A stretch of 64,000 bases of DNA from Sphingobium vermicomposti. Its GTDB lineage: Bacteria > Pseudomonadota > Alphaproteobacteria > Sphingomonadales > Sphingomonadaceae. How positions within the stretch are numbered: position 1 is the stretch's first letter; the number at the start of each line of letters is the position of its first letter. The stretch is taken from the NCBI RefSeq assembly GCF_011762025.1, contig NZ_JAASQR010000001.1, forward strand, positions 248,001 through 312,000, read 5' to 3'. The position numbers and the translations under genes were made by a program. Under the pieces are notes generated by a model, which searched no databases, was not told the origin of the DNA, and was given only the letters and a program-made list of their open reading frames with translations. Below, one piece after another: positions 36,400 to 44,511 of this stretch.

Positions 36400-37332
36400 T
36401 CAGAGCATCGCGGTGCCGGAGCGTCCCTCAGACACAGCGCAAAGCCGTTCGGCCGCGATCTCTTGCCGGGAACCATCGCCGAAGATCACGACAACACGCG
36501 GGCCAAGCACAAGACGCGCGGGACGGCCATCGACTTCAACGGCAAGGCTGGCCTCTGGCGTTTGCTCCTCGGGTCGCGCGACTGGCTCAGTCCCTGCCCG
36601 CGGTTCGGGACGGGCGACGATCACCGCCGCGGCCTGCACCGGCGCTGCCTCGATGCTGGGAACGTCCGTCTTACTCTTCAGCCCGGCAATGAATCGCGCG
36701 CCTTCCGCCGATGTCGCGCCGCTCTCATCCCAGGCGCCCACATAGGCCTCGACTTCCGCAGGATAATCCCTGGCTGTGCGATGCAGGTCATAGAGCAGCC
36801 GGATCGGCGCGCGCGGAAGCGCCTCCCTCAGATAGGCAGGCATGTCACCATAGGCTGCATAGAGCGAGACGAATTGCTTGGAGCGGCCCAGCGCAGCGGC
36901 GATCTCGACCTGGCTCATGCCGCCCTTAAGCATCCGGGCAATCGCATGAGCGAGCTCGACCGAAGAAAGGTTCGCACGCTGATCGTTCTCAACGATCTGA
37001 TCGGCGAGGAGATGGGTTCCCTCCCCCTCGGCCACGATGATCGCCGGGATTGTCACCCGGCCCGCGAGCTGGGAGGCACGAAAGCGCCGCTCGCCCAAAC
37101 GTATGCGATGCAAGCCGGCGGCATCTGCGGGGGCAACCGTGATCGGCTGCAAGACGCCGCGAGCCGCTATGGAGGCCGCAAGCTCGGCCAGGGCGTCATC
37201 GTCGAAACTGCGCCGGGGATTGCCGGGGTCGGGGATGACCCGATCCAAAGGAATATCCTCAACCCGGCGCGCCGTTTCATGCGCGCCTACCAGCAGGCCG
37301 AACTCTTCGATGCGTTCGTCGAATTTACCCAT
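36400..37332 (-). CDS. parB: ParB/RepB partition protein
   Basis: This 310-residue protein has the ParB N-terminal nuclease-like domain (IPLDRVIPDPGNPRRSFDDDALAELAASIAARGVLQPITV, GERRFRASQLAG) and a helix-turn-helix at about residues 145-167 (MSQVEIAAALGRSKQFVSLYAA). ParB binds parS centromere sites and stimulates ParA. The chosen ATG overlaps the parA stop in TGATG, which excludes a long upstream extension inside parA. A C-terminal part rich in Ala and Pro follows. Confidence 0.92.
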   Translation of the reverse strand: MGKFDERIEEFGLLVGAHETARRVEDIPLDRVIPDPGNPRRSFDDDALAELAASIAARGVLQPITVAPADAAGLHRIRLGERRFRASQLAGRVTIPAIIVAEGEGTHLLADQIVENDQRANLSSVELAHAIARMLKGGMSQVEIAAALGRSKQFVSLYAAYGDMPAYLREALPRAPIRLLYDLHRTARDYPAEVEAYVGAWDESGATSAEGARFIAGLKSKTDVPSIEAAPVQAAAVIVARPEPRAGTEPVARPEEQTPEASLAVEVDGRPARLVLGPRVVVIFGDGSRQEIAAERLCAVSEGRSGTAML

Positions 37333-38096
37333 CAGGCGGCGACCGCTGGCGCTGAAATAAGCCGCCGTTCGATCTCGGCGAGGATCGGCCGAATTTCCTC
37401 GGCCGCCGCCTTGGCGCCGCTGCCACCTTCCATCCAGACCGGCCGATGATTTTCTGCGGCATGCTTGTAGGTCGGTCGCGCCTTGATGAAGGCAGGGAAC
37501 ATCAGCCGCTCGCCCACCGCGTGAGCGAGCTTGACGGCATTGTCTATTTCGCGCCGGTCGAACGGGTTGACCATTGATGGCAGCAATCCGAGGAAATCGA
37601 TCTTGCGCCCTGCCCTCGCCGCCTCGGCCTTGCGCAGCGCGGTCAGCAGCATCTTGGCGCACTCAACCGAATCTTCGGCGACCTGGACGGGCGCGATCAC
37701 GGTGTCGGCGACCGCGAGAGCGCTCAGGGTCAGCTCGTCCCATTTGGGACCGGTATCGATCACGCACAGGTCGAAATGGGGCGCGAGCGCAGGAAAGCGG
37801 CCGAGAAAGTCGCGCACATCCTGCGCTGCCTTGATCATCTGCAGACGCTGGTCGGCGGCGAGCAACGTCAGTCCGGTCTGGCCGTCGGCGGCAAACGGCG
37901 CCGACGGATCAAAGAGATCGGCCGCGAAGCCACCCGGCCGCTCGCCGGCCAGACGGCGCGACGAACTGCCTTGCGGGTCTAGGTCGACGAACACGACCCG
38001 GCGGCCTGCCGCTTCGGCCAGATACCAGGCGAGATGCGTGGCGAGAAAAGTCTTGCCCACTCCGCCCTTGAGAAGGCTTACTGCGATTGTTCTCAT
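37332..38096 (-). CDS. parA: ParA partition ATPase
   Basis: This 254-residue deviant-Walker ATPase begins MRTIAVSLLKGGVGKT, with Walker A at residues 10-16, and contains VVFVDLDPQGSSSRR and FDLCVIDTGPKWDEL. It drives segregation of the element by forming gradients on the nucleoid. An alternative ATG at 38123 would overlap the upstream small gene by 14 bases; neither start has a strong ribosome site. The ParA and ParB genes are coupled by a TGATG junction. Confidence 0.92.
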   Translation of the reverse strand: MRTIAVSLLKGGVGKTFLATHLAWYLAEAAGRRVVFVDLDPQGSSSRRLAGERPGGFAADLFDPSAPFAADGQTGLTLLAADQRLQMIKAAQDVRDFLGRFPALAPHFDLCVIDTGPKWDELTLSALAVADTVIAPVQVAEDSVECAKMLLTALRKAEAARAGRKIDFLGLLPSMVNPFDRREIDNAVKLAHAVGERLMFPAFIKARPTYKHAAENHRPVWMEGGSGAKAAAEEIRPILAEIERRLISAPAVAA

Positions 38097-38109
38097 CGGT
38101 GCGGCCAGC

Positions 38110-38286
38110 TCAGCAATAGTCATCCGGACCGTCGCGCAGATTGCGCTCATAATGGTCACGCGATGACCAGTCGCCGCCACCGCCGATGCCCGGACCGACA
38201 TAGCGGAAGAGATAAACGGTGAGCGCAAAACAGCCGAACGCAAAGAGGATTGCGTGATCGGGATGGGCGGCGAAATAGGCGGACAT
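38110..38286 (-). CDS. Small membrane protein (58 aa) upstream of parA
   Basis: I do not recognise the family. The ATG at 38286 has a good AGGAG eight bases upstream. The 58-residue product has one membrane segment (AILFAFGCFALTVYLFRYVG, about residues 12-31) and a charged C-terminal tail (RDHYERNLRDGPDDYC). It is 13 bases ahead of parA, on the same strand, and probably cotranscribed with parAB. The 18-bp palindrome copy 2 lies about 130 bases upstream of it, in the promoter area. Confidence 0.65.
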   Translation of the reverse strand: MSAYFAAHPDHAILFAFGCFALTVYLFRYVGPGIGGGGDWSSRDHYERNLRDGPDDYC

Positions 38287-38413
38287 GGCGGTAACTCCTA
38301 AAATGGTCTGATCCCGCGTCGGCTCACAGCTTTGCACCGGCCGCACGGGGGCGACGCTCCGGTGCGCCCTCCCCTCCCCGAGCGCGCTTGGCGCGTGGAC
38401 ATCCTTTGCGCGC

Positions 38414-38431
38414 AGTCTGCTCAAGCAGACT
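38414..38431. repeat. 18-bp palindrome, copy 2 (inverted relative to copy 1)
   Basis: On the plus strand it reads AGTCTGCTCAAGCAGACT, the exact reverse complement of the copy at 36222-36239. It lies in the upstream region of the 58-aa/parA/parB operon. Plus-strand TTTT follows the right arm. Confidence 0.8.
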
Positions 38432-38434
38432 TTT

Positions 38435-38468
38435 CACGGCCATCCCCCCGGTCAGGGGGATGGCCGTG
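38435..38468 (-). terminator. 14-bp perfect stem-loop after the DUF3768 gene
   Basis: CACGGCCATCCCCC at 38435-38448 pairs perfectly with 38455-38468 across a six-base loop. It starts five bases after the stop of the minus-strand DUF3768 gene. On that strand it is followed by GAAAAG and not by a T-tract, so termination would be imperfect; it may instead stabilise the mRNA 3' end. Confidence 0.5.
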
Positions 38469-38472
38469 CCGA

Positions 38473-38865
38473 TCAATATTCCTCGGCGAGTAGGATCGTT
38501 AGAACCCGAGTGGTGACGTCGGGATTGGCTCGATCGGGTGAGCCCCAGGCAAGCTCAAGATCATAATAATCGATCTTCCAGTAGAGAACGGCGCTGTCAT
38601 ATTCGAAGCGACCAAAATCATGCTCGCCCAATGGATCGTTGTCGGGATTGAAGCTGTCATAGTTTCGCACCGTGCGAAGGATCTCGGCGCGACTGCGAAA
38701 TCCGCGAAAAAGGGACACGTCACCGACCAGCGCGGCAACGCCCGCGGTCATGACGATCTGGTTTCTGCCAGGGCTGCAAATAGATCTCCGCAGGCTGTCA
38801 TTCAGTGCGGCGATGCGATCGATCCGCTCGGCTCGGTCTGCCGATTGTTGGGAAGGCTGCGACAT
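38473..38865 (-). CDS. DUF3768 protein
   Basis: This 130-residue protein matches DUF3768: RIAALNDSLRRS, a middle FNPDNDPLGEHDFGRFEYDSA, and the closing WKIDYYDLELAWGSPDRANPDVTTRVLTILLAEEY. The family is found mainly on plasmids and integrative elements of alphaproteobacteria and has no known function. The ATG at 38865 follows GGAG by about eight bases, and the sequence around the start (GGAGTCACAGCC then ATG) resembles that of the 58-aa gene (GGAGTTACCGCC then ATG). Confidence 0.85.
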   Translation of the reverse strand: MSQPSQQSADRAERIDRIAALNDSLRRSICSPGRNQIVMTAGVAALVGDVSLFRGFRSRAEILRTVRNYDSFNPDNDPLGEHDFGRFEYDSAVLYWKIDYYDLELAWGSPDRANPDVTTRVLTILLAEEY

Positions 38866-39219
38866 GGCTGTGACTCCGGTCTGGATCAGCCCCGCCCATC
38901 GGGGCCTTCCGACAGGCGCCCCAAAGGGCGGCGTCATAGCGGGGTCGTGCACCCGGAGGGTCGCAACGCAGTGGAGAAGCCCGGCTGTGCGGGCTTGCTC
39001 GGCCCCGCGCGCCGACCAGGAAGCCGATAACGGAAGAGGACCGATGGCGTGTTGCGCTAATGCCGTGCGAAGTCATGTTTGCCTCATCACCATGAGCCAT
39101 CGGCCGCCCCGTTAAGCTGTCGTGCTGGAACCCGGTCGCCGTCCTCAAAATAGGACTTTGGGAAATGATGCCAGTTTTTTACGATGAGGGACGCCATTCA
39201 GCAGGACACGGGGGATTCT
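38866..39219. other. Divergent intergenic region, DUF3768 and OLD nuclease
   Basis: These 354 bases separate two divergent genes and must hold both promoters. Several short GC hairpins are visible near 38895-38945, for example GGCGCCCC facing GGGCGGCG. The last 60 bases are more AT-rich and probably contain the promoter of the OLD-like gene. No reading frame here is convincing. Confidence 0.5.
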
Positions 39220-41073
39220 ATGAAGTTGGCTTCGGTAAGCCTACACAACTTCCGATCATATCGAGATCGAGTGACAGTCAAGATAGACGACTTCACCACG
39301 GTCATGGGCCGGAACGATGTAGGCAAAAGCACGGTGCTCGAAGCGTTGGAGATTTTCTTCAACCAGCAGGTCGTGAAGCTGGACCAAGCCGATCCGTGCG
39401 TTCATGGCGCCGACAAAGTCGTCGAGATCAGCTGCATTTTCGACGAATTTCCCAACGCGCTCACGCTGGACGAGCAGTCGCAGACATCTCTGGAGGCCGA
39501 GTATTTGCTGAACTGCGAGGGCCTACTGGAAATCGTGAAGCGTTTCGACTGTAAGGGAACCAAACCGAAGGAGGAGGTCTTCGCCCGGGCACTTCACCCG
39601 TCCGCAGCTGAGCTGGCGGACCTTCTGCAGCTGAAAAATACAGCGCTAAAAGAAAGGGCCGCGTCCGTTGGAGCAGATTTGACCGGCGTCGATAAGCGCT
39701 CGAACGTGGCATTGCGCGCTGCCATACGCGACCGTGTCGGTGTCGGCGACCTTGAGATCCGGCTAGTCCCTCTCGCCGAGGATGAGGCTAAGAAGGTTTG
39801 GGTTCAGCTGCAACGAGAGTTGCCGACGTTCGCGCTTTTCCAAGCAGATCGCGCGAGCACCGACGACGATCGCGAAGTTGCCGATCCTATGAAGATAGCT
39901 GTTGCCGCTGCCATGAAGGAGATTGAGGCCGAGCTCGAACAGATTAAGCTGAAGGTGCAGACGAGCGTCATGGACGTAGCGCAGCGTACATTGGCGAAGC
40001 TTCGCGAAATGGATCCGCTGCTGGCACAGCAACTTACCCCCACATTCAAGGCGGAGCCGAAGTGGGATTCGTTTAAGTTGAGCCTGACAGGCGACGATCA
40101 GATTCCGATAAATAAGCGTGGCAGCGGCGTGCGTCGTCTGATCCTGCTGAACTTCTTCCGGGCGGAAGCGGAGCGCCGGCGGGCCGAGAGCTCGACGCGT
40201 CGCGTGATCTACGCGATCGAGGAGCCGGAAAGCTCACAGCATCCCAACAATCAGATCATGCTTGTCCGGGCACTATTGGCGCTTGCTGAGGACCCGAACA
40301 CCCAGGTTCTGATGACGACCCATGTTCCCGCGATTGCAAGTTTGCTGCCGACCTCGTCAATTCGCTTCATAAGCCGCAATGACAATGGCCATACCCAGGT
40401 TGAAGAGGGTACGGATGCGGTTCTCGAGAAAGTCGCCGACAGCCTCGGCGTACTACCGGACAAGCGCGCAAAAGTGGCAATATTCGTGGAGGGACCCCAC
40501 GACGTCACATTTCTTACCAACGTGGCCCGTGTCTATAGGTCCGCACATGCGGATTTGGTAGATTTGGAGGATCATCGGATCGCTTTTGTTCCGACTGGCG
40601 GCAGCACACTCAAGCAGTGGGTGGACCGCCGCTACCTTGCCCATGCGGGCATGGTAGAGGTGCACATCTATGATCGGGACGATCAGGTGAACCCAAAATA
40701 CGCTGACGCTGTTCAGAAGGTGAATGCACGAGGTGGAGCCGACATAGCCTTCCTGACCTCGAAGCGCGAGATGGAAAACTACCTGCATCCCGATTGCATC
40801 GTCGCGGAGTACCAACCCGACTACAACATTGAGGTCACCTTCACTGACTGGTGCGACGTTCCAGCAATTGTCGCGGAAACCGTGCACACAGCCAGCGGTG
40901 CCACCAACTGGGCGGGCCTTTCAGTGGAAAAGCAGGGTAAGAAGTCGTCGCGAGCCAAGAGCCGGCTGAACAACGGAGCCTCAGCGCGAATGAGTATTGC
41001 CCATCTTGGGCAGACCGACCCCGGCGGCGAGATATTGGGCTGGCTTCAAGCAGTTCGCGACCGGGTCGCCTGA
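39220..41073 (+). CDS. OLD-like ATP-dependent nuclease (AAA ATPase + TOPRIM)
   Basis: This 617-residue protein has Walker A GRNDVGKST at residues 30-38, an ABC-like signature area (KRGSGVRRLILLNFF), Walker B with IYAIEEPESSQHP, and an H-loop (LMTTHVPAIASL). The C-terminal third has TOPRIM features: VAIFVEGPHDVTFL, HIYDRDD and TSKREMENYLHPD. OLD proteins are nucleases involved in phage exclusion; Gabija pairs one with a UvrD-like helicase, but no such helicase is adjacent here. The ATG at 39220 follows GGGGGA by about five bases. Codon use is less GC-rich than in the neighbours, suggesting separate acquisition. Confidence 0.85.
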   Translation: MKLASVSLHNFRSYRDRVTVKIDDFTTVMGRNDVGKSTVLEALEIFFNQQVVKLDQADPCVHGADKVVEISCIFDEFPNALTLDEQSQTSLEAEYLLNCEGLLEIVKRFDCKGTKPKEEVFARALHPSAAELADLLQLKNTALKERAASVGADLTGVDKRSNVALRAAIRDRVGVGDLEIRLVPLAEDEAKKVWVQLQRELPTFALFQADRASTDDDREVADPMKIAVAAAMKEIEAELEQIKLKVQTSVMDVAQRTLAKLREMDPLLAQQLTPTFKAEPKWDSFKLSLTGDDQIPINKRGSGVRRLILLNFFRAEAERRRAESSTRRVIYAIEEPESSQHPNNQIMLVRALLALAEDPNTQVLMTTHVPAIASLLPTSSIRFISRNDNGHTQVEEGTDAVLEKVADSLGVLPDKRAKVAIFVEGPHDVTFLTNVARVYRSAHADLVDLEDHRIAFVPTGGSTLKQWVDRRYLAHAGMVEVHIYDRDDQVNPKYADAVQKVNARGGADIAFLTSKREMENYLHPDCIVAEYQPDYNIEVTFTDWCDVPAIVAETVHTASGATNWAGLSVEKQGKKSSRAKSRLNNGASARMSIAHLGQTDPGGEILGWLQAVRDRVA

Positions 41074-41335
41074 ACTGACCAGTTCGCATCGGACCAGGGC
41101 TACATCACGCTCGCGGAAGCAATGAACCAGACCAAGGATTTCGGCTTTGATAGTCAGGCAATCCATGATCTCGCCGAGCGCCTCTTTGGTACATGACGGC
41201 GCCGCACGAGCGATGCGCGGCCTACCCCAACGCACCGCTCACGGCAGGGATCGTCACCCGAATGGGCTGAGACTTGGAAATCCAAGGCTCAGGGCGAAGC
41301 CTAGAGCCCGGTCCGGCATCGCCGGAGCCGCCTGT

Positions 41336-41857
41336 TCAGCTCTTCACGATTCGCCGGAAATTGCCGAGAACAGAGCACAGCTTCTGGCTTTTGCGCTTCA
41401 GATCGACGAGCCTTTCTTCGGCTTCGGCTTGCTCGAAAAGCAGCATCAGACGTTCAGCCTGCTGCCCGCGGATCGAGACATGGCGCAATATGATGATCCA
41501 CTTGCCGGTTCTCTCAAGCGCGATCTTCGCCTGTCCATGGGCAAGAAACGACCGTAGGCCCTCGAGTGTACGGAGATCCGAAAGGGCCTTGGCGGCCGTC
41601 TTGCCTTCTTGAGCGAAAGCGCCTTCTGACTCGATAAGCTTGCTCAGGTCATCGAACCGCTGACCGATCAAATGCCGCAGCCGTACTGCCTCCCCTCTAC
41701 CCGGAATGGCCTTGAGAAGGAGCAGCGTTTCGGTGACGGCCGCTTCAGCCGCCGAGAAATGCTGCAAACACGCGCCGCGCCACGCGTTCACATCTTGGAT
41801 CGCCTGGTTCCACAAGGGATCATCGTTGGCAATTTCGATTGGCGCACCGTCATCCAT
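41336..41857 (-). CDS. HEPN-like helical protein (173 aa)
   Basis: I do not recognise a named family. The 173-residue product is predicted mostly helical and contains RSFLAH at residues 102-107, which fits the RxxxxH motif of HEPN proteins, in the context LRTLEGLRSFLAHGQAKI. Glu/Ala-rich helices lie on both sides. It converges with the OLD-like nuclease gene, with a 262-base gap. A defence or toxin role is inferred from the motif and neighbour only. Confidence 0.5.
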   Translation of the reverse strand: MDDGAPIEIANDDPLWNQAIQDVNAWRGACLQHFSAAEAAVTETLLLLKAIPGRGEAVRLRHLIGQRFDDLSKLIESEGAFAQEGKTAAKALSDLRTLEGLRSFLAHGQAKIALERTGKWIIILRHVSIRGQQAERLMLLFEQAEAEERLVDLKRKSQKLCSVLGNFRRIVKS

Positions 41858-41921
41858 GCCAAACGCCTAGCGCTGCTGTCTTTATTTTCGTTGAATCAAC
41901 GACACGCCCTCCATGGCAAAG

Positions 41922-41942
41922 CCGGGAGCCTTAGGCTCCCGG
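41922..41942 (-). terminator. Hairpin terminator after the 54-aa gene
   Basis: CCGGGAGCC, a three-base loop and GGCTCCCGG form a perfect 9-bp stem nine bases after the stop of the minus-strand gene at 41951. On that strand it is followed by CTTTG, a short T-run, so it is a plausible intrinsic terminator. Confidence 0.6.
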
Positions 41943-41950
41943 AGGCGCCA

Positions 41951-42115
41951 TCAGGCGAATGGATCATATTCGGCCACCAAGGCAACGCTGCCGTCCGCAT
42001 CCTCCGCGGTGATGACCCCATATTGCTGCCCGATCGCGATGACGAAGGTGACCACCATGAGGCTGCGCGAGAGACTGAAGGCGTGACGACGAGCGGTTGC
42101 AATGTCGGTGAACAT
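41951..42115 (-). CDS. Small hydrophobic protein (54 aa)
   Basis: The ATG at 42115 has AAGGA about eight bases upstream. The 54-residue product has a hydrophobic stretch (LMVVTFVIAIGQQYGVIT, about residues 19-36) and an acidic C-terminus. I do not recognise it; such short proteins are common on conjugative plasmids. The 5' leader shares a motif with that of ssb (see findings), and a terminator follows, so it seems to be a monocistronic backbone gene. Confidence 0.6.
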   Translation of the reverse strand: MFTDIATARRHAFSLSRSLMVVTFVIAIGQQYGVITAEDADGSVALVAEYDPFA

Positions 42116-42377
42116 GTCGGGGTTCCTTTGCGCGCCGGCGGGTCCGTCCCGCTCGACTGGCGCCCGACGTGTCCGGCCGGCGGCCGCGATCACTTTTTTG
42201 GCGCAGCCCAAAAAGCCGTAGCGCAGCGACCGGACCCCTTGCGGGTTGATCGCAATAGGCCGCCGGTTGGACCAAGGATTGCGCCTGATTGAGAGCGGGT
42301 GGACCCGCCGGCCAAGGCCCCATGATCCCGCCAACTTTTGCCCAGGCGTTCACCGCCGGTCCGACGATGGCATACCC

Positions 42378-42848
42378 ATGACAAGCACGCGCCGCTGGGC
42401 TAGCGTCGCAAGGATGCTGTTCGCACTCCTGCTTGCCGCCACCGTCATTCCCGATGGCCAGGTCTTCACCTGTACGCCGACGCGCGTCTGGGATGGAGAC
42501 GGGCCGATCTGGTGCCGCGAAGGCATGCATGTCCGTCTCGCTGGAATTGCGGCGCGAGAGATGGACGGGAGTTGCCGGCCAGGTCAGCCCTGCCCCGAGG
42601 CGAGCGCCCTCGCCGCCCGTGACGCCCTTGTTAATCTGCTCGGCGGCGCTCAGGGGCGGACCAGCGCGGGCCACATTCTGGTCGATGGTCCCACCATGCG
42701 CTGCCTTTCAACTGGCAATGCGCGCGGCAACAGGACCGGCGCCTGGTGCGCCGCGCCCTCTATCGGCGACCTGAGCTGCGCCATGATCCGCTCGGGCACC
42801 GTGCTGCGCTGGGATCGCTATGCCCAAGGGCGATGCCGATCCCGCTGA
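42378..42848 (+). CDS. Secreted SNase-like (thermonuclease family) protein
   Basis: This ~156-residue protein has an N-terminal signal-like segment (MLFALLLAATVIPDG, residues 13-27) followed by a staphylococcal-nuclease-like core: CTPTRVWDGDGPIWC with Asp39 and Asp41, HVRLAGIAARE with Arg53 and Glu61, and a C-terminal CAMIRSGTVLRWDRY. Such proteins are frequent in plasmid backbones near ssb and relaxase genes. The start is uncertain: the ATG at 42378 gives a sensible signal sequence. It is the only plus-strand gene in this stretch. Confidence 0.75.
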   Translation: MTSTRRWASVARMLFALLLAATVIPDGQVFTCTPTRVWDGDGPIWCREGMHVRLAGIAAREMDGSCRPGQPCPEASALAARDALVNLLGGAQGRTSAGHILVDGPTMRCLSTGNARGNRTGAWCAAPSIGDLSCAMIRSGTVLRWDRYAQGRCRSR

Positions 42849-42923
42849 TCCGCTTGCCTCCTTTCCCGCCTGAGCATGAATGGAGGCCCGGCGGCAGGGC
42901 CGCCGGACCTGCGGGGACCGATT

Positions 42924-43331
42924 TCAGAATGGGATTTCATCATCCTCGGGCTCGTGGCCGGCGCCCGCATTGTCGTTCGCCTTGGCGCGGGTAAGGAAGG
43001 TCACCTCATCGGCGATGATCTCGACGCCATAGCGCTCGATATTCTCGTTGTCGGTCCAGCGGGTGTAGTGAATGCGGCCACGGACCATCACCTTCATGCC
43101 TTTGTCGACATACTGCTCGACCGTCTTGCCGACCCCATTGAAGCAGGTGATCCGGTGCCATTCGGTATCCTCGAGCCGGCGGTTGTTGTCGTCGCGGAGG
43201 ATCTTGCCGTTGCTGTCGCGCTTCGGGCGCGAGGTGGCGAGACTGAAATGCGTGATGCGGGTGCCGCCCTGGGTGGTGCGGGCTTCGGGCGTGGCGCCGA
43301 CATTGCCGGCGAGGATGACGAGATTGTGCAT
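42924..43331 (-). CDS. ssb: Single-stranded DNA-binding protein SSB
   Basis: This 135-residue protein has the SSB OB-fold sequence (VILAGNVGATPEARTTQGGTRITHFSLATSR, EWHRITCFNGVGKTVEQYVDKGMKVMVRGRI, YGVEIIADEVTFL) and the conserved acidic tip DDEIPF that recruits partner proteins. It probably coats single-stranded DNA that enters the recipient. The ATG at 43331 has AAGGA upstream. The leader contains two unusual elements, at 43360-43378 and 43430-43502. Confidence 0.93.
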   Translation of the reverse strand: MHNLVILAGNVGATPEARTTQGGTRITHFSLATSRPKRDSNGKILRDDNNRRLEDTEWHRITCFNGVGKTVEQYVDKGMKVMVRGRIHYTRWTDNENIERYGVEIIADEVTFLTRAKANDNAGAGHEPEDDEIPF

Positions 43332-43765
43332 GGCTGGAGTTCCTTCGAACTGGGCCCAAGGGACCGTCCCTTCGACTGATCCCCGGTCAAGGCGGACAGG
43401 CCGGATCATCCACCGGCAGGCGCAGCGCCGGGAAACCCCGAGACAAGGGGTGGTGCGGGCAGCCGTGGTACACGGCAACTCGGCCCGAAGGATCGCGGGT
43501 TGGATGGACCGGACGGCCGACTTAGGGGTCAGACGAGGAGAAGGACGGCTCGTCGCTTGGCCGTGCCAGGAACCCCTCCATGGTGATCACAGGCATCCCC
43601 GACCTATAGGGCCACGCCGGTCCAACGCCTTGGCGAACCACAAGCTCGACTTTGCCTTGCCCGCCGCCCAAGCCGCGCGGCGAAACGGACCATGTTCCGC
43701 GCCGCCGTCCGGCGGGCCCTAAACCATGGCATGCTCATGCGAAGGGGACGGGCAAGAATGCGCAG
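43332..43765. other. ssb leader and upstream spacer
   Basis: This 434-base gap lies upstream of ssb on the minus strand and downstream of the 211-aa gene. It holds the GGGACCGTCCC motif (43360-43370) and a two-hairpin element (43430-43502) that is shared with the DUF2493 leader. The region 43510-43765 shows no gene; a small hairpin lies near 43706-43719. Confidence 0.6.
43430..43502 (-). promoter_or_regulatory. Conserved two-hairpin leader element, ssb copy
   Basis: This 73-base element aligns along its length with 45558-45631 in front of the DUF2493 gene. Shared blocks on the plus strand are GGGAAACCC, GACAA, GGTGG, GCGGGCAG, CAAC.CGGCC.GA and CGGGTTG. Between them are two stem-loops whose arms differ yet still pair: CCCC/GGGG here against CCCGG/CCGGG there, and CCGTG/CACGG here against GGCGC/GCGCC there. 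It lies 99-171 bases before the ssb start, so it may act in RNA or DNA. Confidence 0.55.
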
Positions 43766-44401
43766 TTACGGCGTCGGCATCTGAAGGTCCAGTCCGGCCG
43801 TCACGGCATCGAGGAGCGAGCCCATCGCGCGCAGCACGACCGCGAAATCGCAAACATAACCATCCGCCACCAACGCGTCGATGCGATGCGCGGCATAGGC
43901 GGGACCGAGGATTGCAAGCAAATCGGCGAGAACACGGCCCGGGGACGGGAGGCCAAGCCGCCGCGCTTCGTCGAAGGCGGCGAGGAGGTCGTGACGAAAA
44001 TCGCGCGCAACCTTCTCGTGCGACCAGCCCCGGCTCAAAAGATAGGCTTTGAGCCCCAGCTCGCAGGATATCGCCAGCAGGTGCAGCGCGGGAGCAAGAG
44101 CAACGGTGGCTCCAAAGCGTGCCCCTTCGTGAAACTCGCGCGCGCGATCAAGGAAGATCGAGGCGGTCTGCCGATCGCCGGGCTCCGCCAATCTCTCGAT
44201 CGCGCGCCAGCGGCCTGGCGATAGCCGACCAAGCCATGCCGGGCCGGCCTGGTTGCGCAACTGGCGCAGGCAGGCGCCATCGGCCTCTTCGACATCGCGG
44301 CCGTTTGACCACAAGAACAGCAGCTTCGCTTTCCAGCGGCGGCCATGCGCCGCGCGAAACGCCAGGAGCGCGCGCGCCGTCGGGTGATCGGGCATGAACA
44401 T
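43766..44401 (-). CDS. Hypothetical protein with HEPN-like C-terminal region (211 aa)
   Basis: The ATG at 44401 has GGAGG eight bases upstream. The first 60 residues (ALLAFRAAHGRRWKAKLLFLWSNGRD, ACLRQLRNQAGPAWLG) form a domain that I associate with plasmid backbone proteins of unknown function. Residues about 100-160 (ALHLLAISCELGLKAYLLSRG followed by FRHDLLAAFDEARRLGL) resemble the helical HEPN pattern ending in a HDL motif, but there is no clear RxxxxH. Function unknown. Confidence 0.55.
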   Translation of the reverse strand: MFMPDHPTARALLAFRAAHGRRWKAKLLFLWSNGRDVEEADGACLRQLRNQAGPAWLGRLSPGRWRAIERLAEPGDRQTASIFLDRAREFHEGARFGATVALAPALHLLAISCELGLKAYLLSRGWSHEKVARDFRHDLLAAFDEARRLGLPSPGRVLADLLAILGPAYAAHRIDALVADGYVCDFAVVLRAMGSLLDAVTAGLDLQMPTP

Positions 44402-44481
44402 GATGCAAACCTCCGGGAAACGGGACGCACCCGCCCTGCCCTCCTCCCCTCCGGCATTCGCAGCATTTCGAAACGGGGAAA

Positions 44482-44503
44482 GCCGGCCGCCGAAGCGGCC
44501 GGC
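44482..44503 (-). terminator. Hairpin terminator after the DUF2493 gene
   Basis: GCCGGCCGC, loop CGAA and GCGGCCGGC form a perfect 9-bp stem, nine bases past the stop of the minus-strand DUF2493 gene, and on that strand it continues into TTTCCCC. It is a plausible intrinsic terminator. Confidence 0.6.
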
Positions 44504-44511
44504 GCGGCGGA

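Noticed and set aside
36229..37449. Plus-strand frame of 406 codons across parB
   Set aside because: It is antisense to a well-supported ParB protein and shows no domain.
39220..41073. Gabija system
   Set aside because: An OLD-like nuclease is present, but the second gene of Gabija, a UvrD-like helicase, is not adjacent.
40981..41235. 84-codon minus-strand frame at the end of the OLD-like gene
   Set aside because: It overlaps the conserved 3' end of the nuclease gene and has no ribosome site; it may be a remnant but cannot be supported.
44402..44470. Possible third copy of the two-hairpin leader, upstream of the 211-aa gene
   Set aside because: It shares GGGAAAC and a CGGG/CCCG hairpin but not the GCGGGCAG and CGGGTTG blocks in order.
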